Assembly: GCA_002686705.1 (NCBI GenBank)
Contig: NYYH01000028.1
Span: 12,972 to 39,497, forward strand
DNA: 26,526 bases
Direction of reading: 5' to 3'
DNA from: Bacteroidota bacterium
GTDB taxonomy: Bacteria; Bacteroidota; Bacteroidia; Bacteroidales; F082
Shown here: in pieces, positions 25,025-26,526 of the stretch
How the letters are laid out: each line of letters starts with the position of its first letter
Position numbering within the stretch: position 1 is the first letter of the stretch
The notes under the pieces: generated by a model
Database searches by the model: none
Seen by the model: only the letters and a program-made list of their open reading frames with translations
Told to the model about the DNA's origin: nothing
Position numbers and translations under genes: made by a program

Positions 25025-25678
25025 ATGTCTAAGGAGAAAAGAAAGTTTATTTATTCATTATTGATACCTATCGGTTTGTTGTTTATAATGTGGATGGTAA
25101 AAATAATTGAATATAGTTTCAATATTAGCTTTGTAAACTTTGGTAATTACCCTCTTGATATTAAAGGAGTTAAGGGAATCTTCCTAATGCCATTTATACA
25201 CGGTGACTGGGATCACCTGATAGCGAACTCTGTTCCATTTTTAATATTATCATCAGCACTTTTTTACTTCTATAGTAGCATATCGGTTCGGGTTCTGGTT
25301 GGAATTTGGTTCTTATCAGGAATATGGGTTTGGTTTGGAGGTAGACCATCATGGCATATTGGCGCAAGCGGATTAATTTATGGTCTTTCTAGTTTTTTAT
25401 TTGTGAGTGGACTGATAAGAAAAGATACAAGGCTTGCCGCTTTAGCATTGATTGTCACATTTTTGTACGGAAGTTTAATTTGGGGAGCCTTTCCGGATTT
25501 CTTTCCCAAGGAAAAAAATATTAGCTGGGAAGGACATCTTGGCGGAGCCATAGCAGGTTTAGTTCTAGCCTTATATTATCGTAACTCCGGACCAAAACGA
25601 AAACAATATTCCTGGGAACTGGAAGAAGAAACTGATGAAGAAAATGATGATAAAGCTTATTGGAAAATAAAGCAATAA
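25025..25678 (+). CDS. Rhomboid-family intramembrane serine protease
   Basis: 217 aa with about six membrane segments between residues 10 and 186, followed by an acidic cytoplasmic tail. The catalytic dyad is visible: S115 in 'HIGASGLIYG' (GxSG) and H171 in 'WEGHLGGAIAGLVLA'. The oxyanion-hole Asn is in 'DWDHLIANSVPF' (N68), next to the conserved His64. Rhomboids cut transmembrane segments of other proteins within the membrane; the substrate here is unknown. Loop 1 is short. Single gene, ending 3 bases before a strong hairpin. Confidence 0.93.
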   Translation: MSKEKRKFIYSLLIPIGLLFIMWMVKIIEYSFNISFVNFGNYPLDIKGVKGIFLMPFIHGDWDHLIANSVPFLILSSALFYFYSSISVRVLVGIWFLSGIWVWFGGRPSWHIGASGLIYGLSSFLFVSGLIRKDTRLAALALIVTFLYGSLIWGAFPDFFPKEKNISWEGHLGGAIAGLVLALYYRNSGPKRKQYSWELEEETDEENDDKAYWKIKQ

Positions 25679-25708
25679 AAAAGCGCTACCAGATTTACTG
25701 ATAGCGCT
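25677..25708. terminator. Strong intrinsic terminator, best oriented for the minus-strand gene
   Basis: AGCGCTA (25682-25688) pairs with TAGCGCT (25702-25708), extended inside by CAG/CTG after one mismatch. On the minus strand the stem is followed by TTTTTTATT, the classical U-tract. It starts 19 bases after the TAA at 25730-25728, the stop the last gene would use if its TAG were read through. It can also stop the rhomboid transcript from the plus strand, with a weaker T-rich tail. Confidence 0.85.
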
Positions 25709-25790
25709 AATATCTCTTTCGGAATTATTATTTACTTAAGCGTGATTGTAATTCATCAAATATAGTTCCATATTTTCTCAGTACTCTATC

Positions 25791-26411
25791 CTATTCACGA
25801 TAAAGTTCATCACTCTTAACACTTGTTCCTGGTCTCCTTGATTCTTCACTAACCAGCTTTATTTTATATGTTAGGGGGTCAGTATCCCCAAGCTTAACAA
25901 TCAAACGAGTACGAATAGTATTTTGTTTAAATGTTTGTATTACCCATGATGTTCTAAGATACCCAGTTTCTCTATCGGTTACTTCAATTACATCAAAATA
26001 GGATGTAACAATCATACTAATTAGTTTCCAAGCATCCACTTCGGTTTTTGTTGTCCTTAACTCAATATCGATATTTGCAATATCTGTTTGAATTGACGCG
26101 TCGAATGCATCATCACGCAACATCTCAAGATAATAGGTTTTTGGTGGTGCAGCACTATTTTTCTTATTGCAGAACGTAATGGTTTCATCCAGAAATCCTA
26201 TTTTCTCTATTCTAACAGTAACACAACTGTTACTTAATATAAGTACTTCTGTGTTTCCTTTCCCCATTAGTTTTCCATCAATATATATTTCTGCATCAGT
26301 TTCTGAAACACTGAATTGTACCTTTTTCTTCCCGGCAAATGCATCCACAGAAAACGATGTACTAAGAACAAAAATTAGCAGTAGGCTGAGTAATGTGTAG
26401 GTTTTTTTCAT
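25791..26411 (-). CDS. Secreted protein with PEGA-like domain, interrupted by in-frame TAG
   Basis: 206 aa to the TAG at 25793-25791. Signal peptide at 1-26 ('LLSLLLIFVLSTSFSVDAFA'). Residues about 31-76 form a PEGA-like beta sandwich ('VQFSVSETDAEIYIDGKLMGKGNTEVLILSNSCVTVRIEKIGF'). Two Cys (C63, C81) could form a disulfide. The remainder is mixed alpha/beta without a domain I recognise. After the TAG the same frame stays open for 20 codons (DRVLRKYG...QSRLSK) to TAA at 25730-25728, followed at once by a strong terminator. The original gene therefore probably spanned 25728-26411. Exported to the periplasm; function unknown. Confidence 0.8.
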   Translation of the reverse strand: MKKTYTLLSLLLIFVLSTSFSVDAFAGKKKVQFSVSETDAEIYIDGKLMGKGNTEVLILSNSCVTVRIEKIGFLDETITFCNKKNSAAPPKTYYLEMLRDDAFDASIQTDIANIDIELRTTKTEVDAWKLISMIVTSYFDVIEVTDRETGYLRTSWVIQTFKQNTIRTRLIVKLGDTDPLTYKIKLVSEESRRPGTSVKSDELYRE

Positions 26412-26526
26412 GATAATTAGTTGTTAGATTTTTGAAGTTACCCCATAATTTATCAGTTACTTCTTTCAATCCCTTTTAAATAAAGGCACACAAGATTTTG
26501 CCAAGTGGAAAAGCACATTTTTTAAA

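Noticed and set aside
24961..26493. The 12-mer AAATAAAGGCAC occurs near 24961-24972 and again near 26479-26490, upstream of two different genes.
   Set aside because: Only two copies, at different distances from the genes and with no extended similarity; not enough to call a shared regulatory site.
1..26526. tRNA, rRNA, CRISPR arrays, transposases, toxin-antitoxin pairs and phage genes.
   Set aside because: Looked for on both strands in all gaps and open frames; nothing with the needed structure or motifs was found, though small non-coding RNAs cannot be excluded by eye.

Overview
The window looks like a chromosomal segment of a low-GC Bacteroidota organism, probably Bacteroidales/Marinilabiliales-like. 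The basis is family content: a TonB-dependent receptor with a carboxypeptidase-regulatory N-domain paired with a DUF4249 lipoprotein, a FadL-like porin of the Bacteroidota type, an INS-less prolyl-tRNA synthetase, an RprX/RprY-like two-component system and a C-terminal domain resembling type IX secretion sorting domains. Many gene starts are also preceded by the Bacteroidota -7 box TAnnTTTG. The species cannot be named from this sequence. No tRNA, rRNA, CRISPR array, transposase or integrase was seen.

Layout. 1-582: 5'-part of a small outer-membrane beta-barrel gene running off the left edge. 794-2974: a long RelA/SpoT homolog whose hydrolase site is degenerate while its synthetase site is intact. 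3068-5497: a minus-strand histidine kinase/response-regulator operon; the regulator is split by a one-base frameshift. 5498-5649: a divergent control region with helically phased TTAAC repeats between two opposing TAnnTTTG boxes, in front of a secreted acidic, helical protein (5650-6636). 6662-8690: a tight minus-strand operon of a receiver-only response regulator, MazG and a PAP2 phosphatase. 8960-10857: a PagL-like outer-membrane acyl hydrolase translationally coupled to a GIN-domain (DUF2807) lipoprotein. 10879-12348: proS. 12433-13857: a low-complexity lipoprotein. 14020-15474: a FadL/OmpP1 porin. 15546-19290: separate minus-strand genes for a gamma-carbonic-anhydrase-like protein, NadB and PurB. 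19567-21283: a two-gene type II restriction-modification system. 21420-24702: the TonB receptor/DUF4249 operon. 25025-25678: a rhomboid protease. 25728-26411: a PEGA-like secreted protein interrupted near its end by an amber codon.

The best candidate for an undescribed system is the region 3068-6636: a sensor kinase, its OmpR-type regulator, and a divergently encoded secreted helical protein, sharing an intergenic region with five TTAAC repeats at about 10-11 bp periodicity. The position of the repeats, next to the -35 region of both promoters, suggests that the regulator controls both its own operon and the secreted protein. This resembles in logic the Cpx/CpxP envelope-stress loop, but the functional analogy is inference.

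Two genes carry single-base-type disruptions (a homopolymer frameshift in the regulator and an in-frame TAG in the last gene). These may be real mutations or sequence errors.
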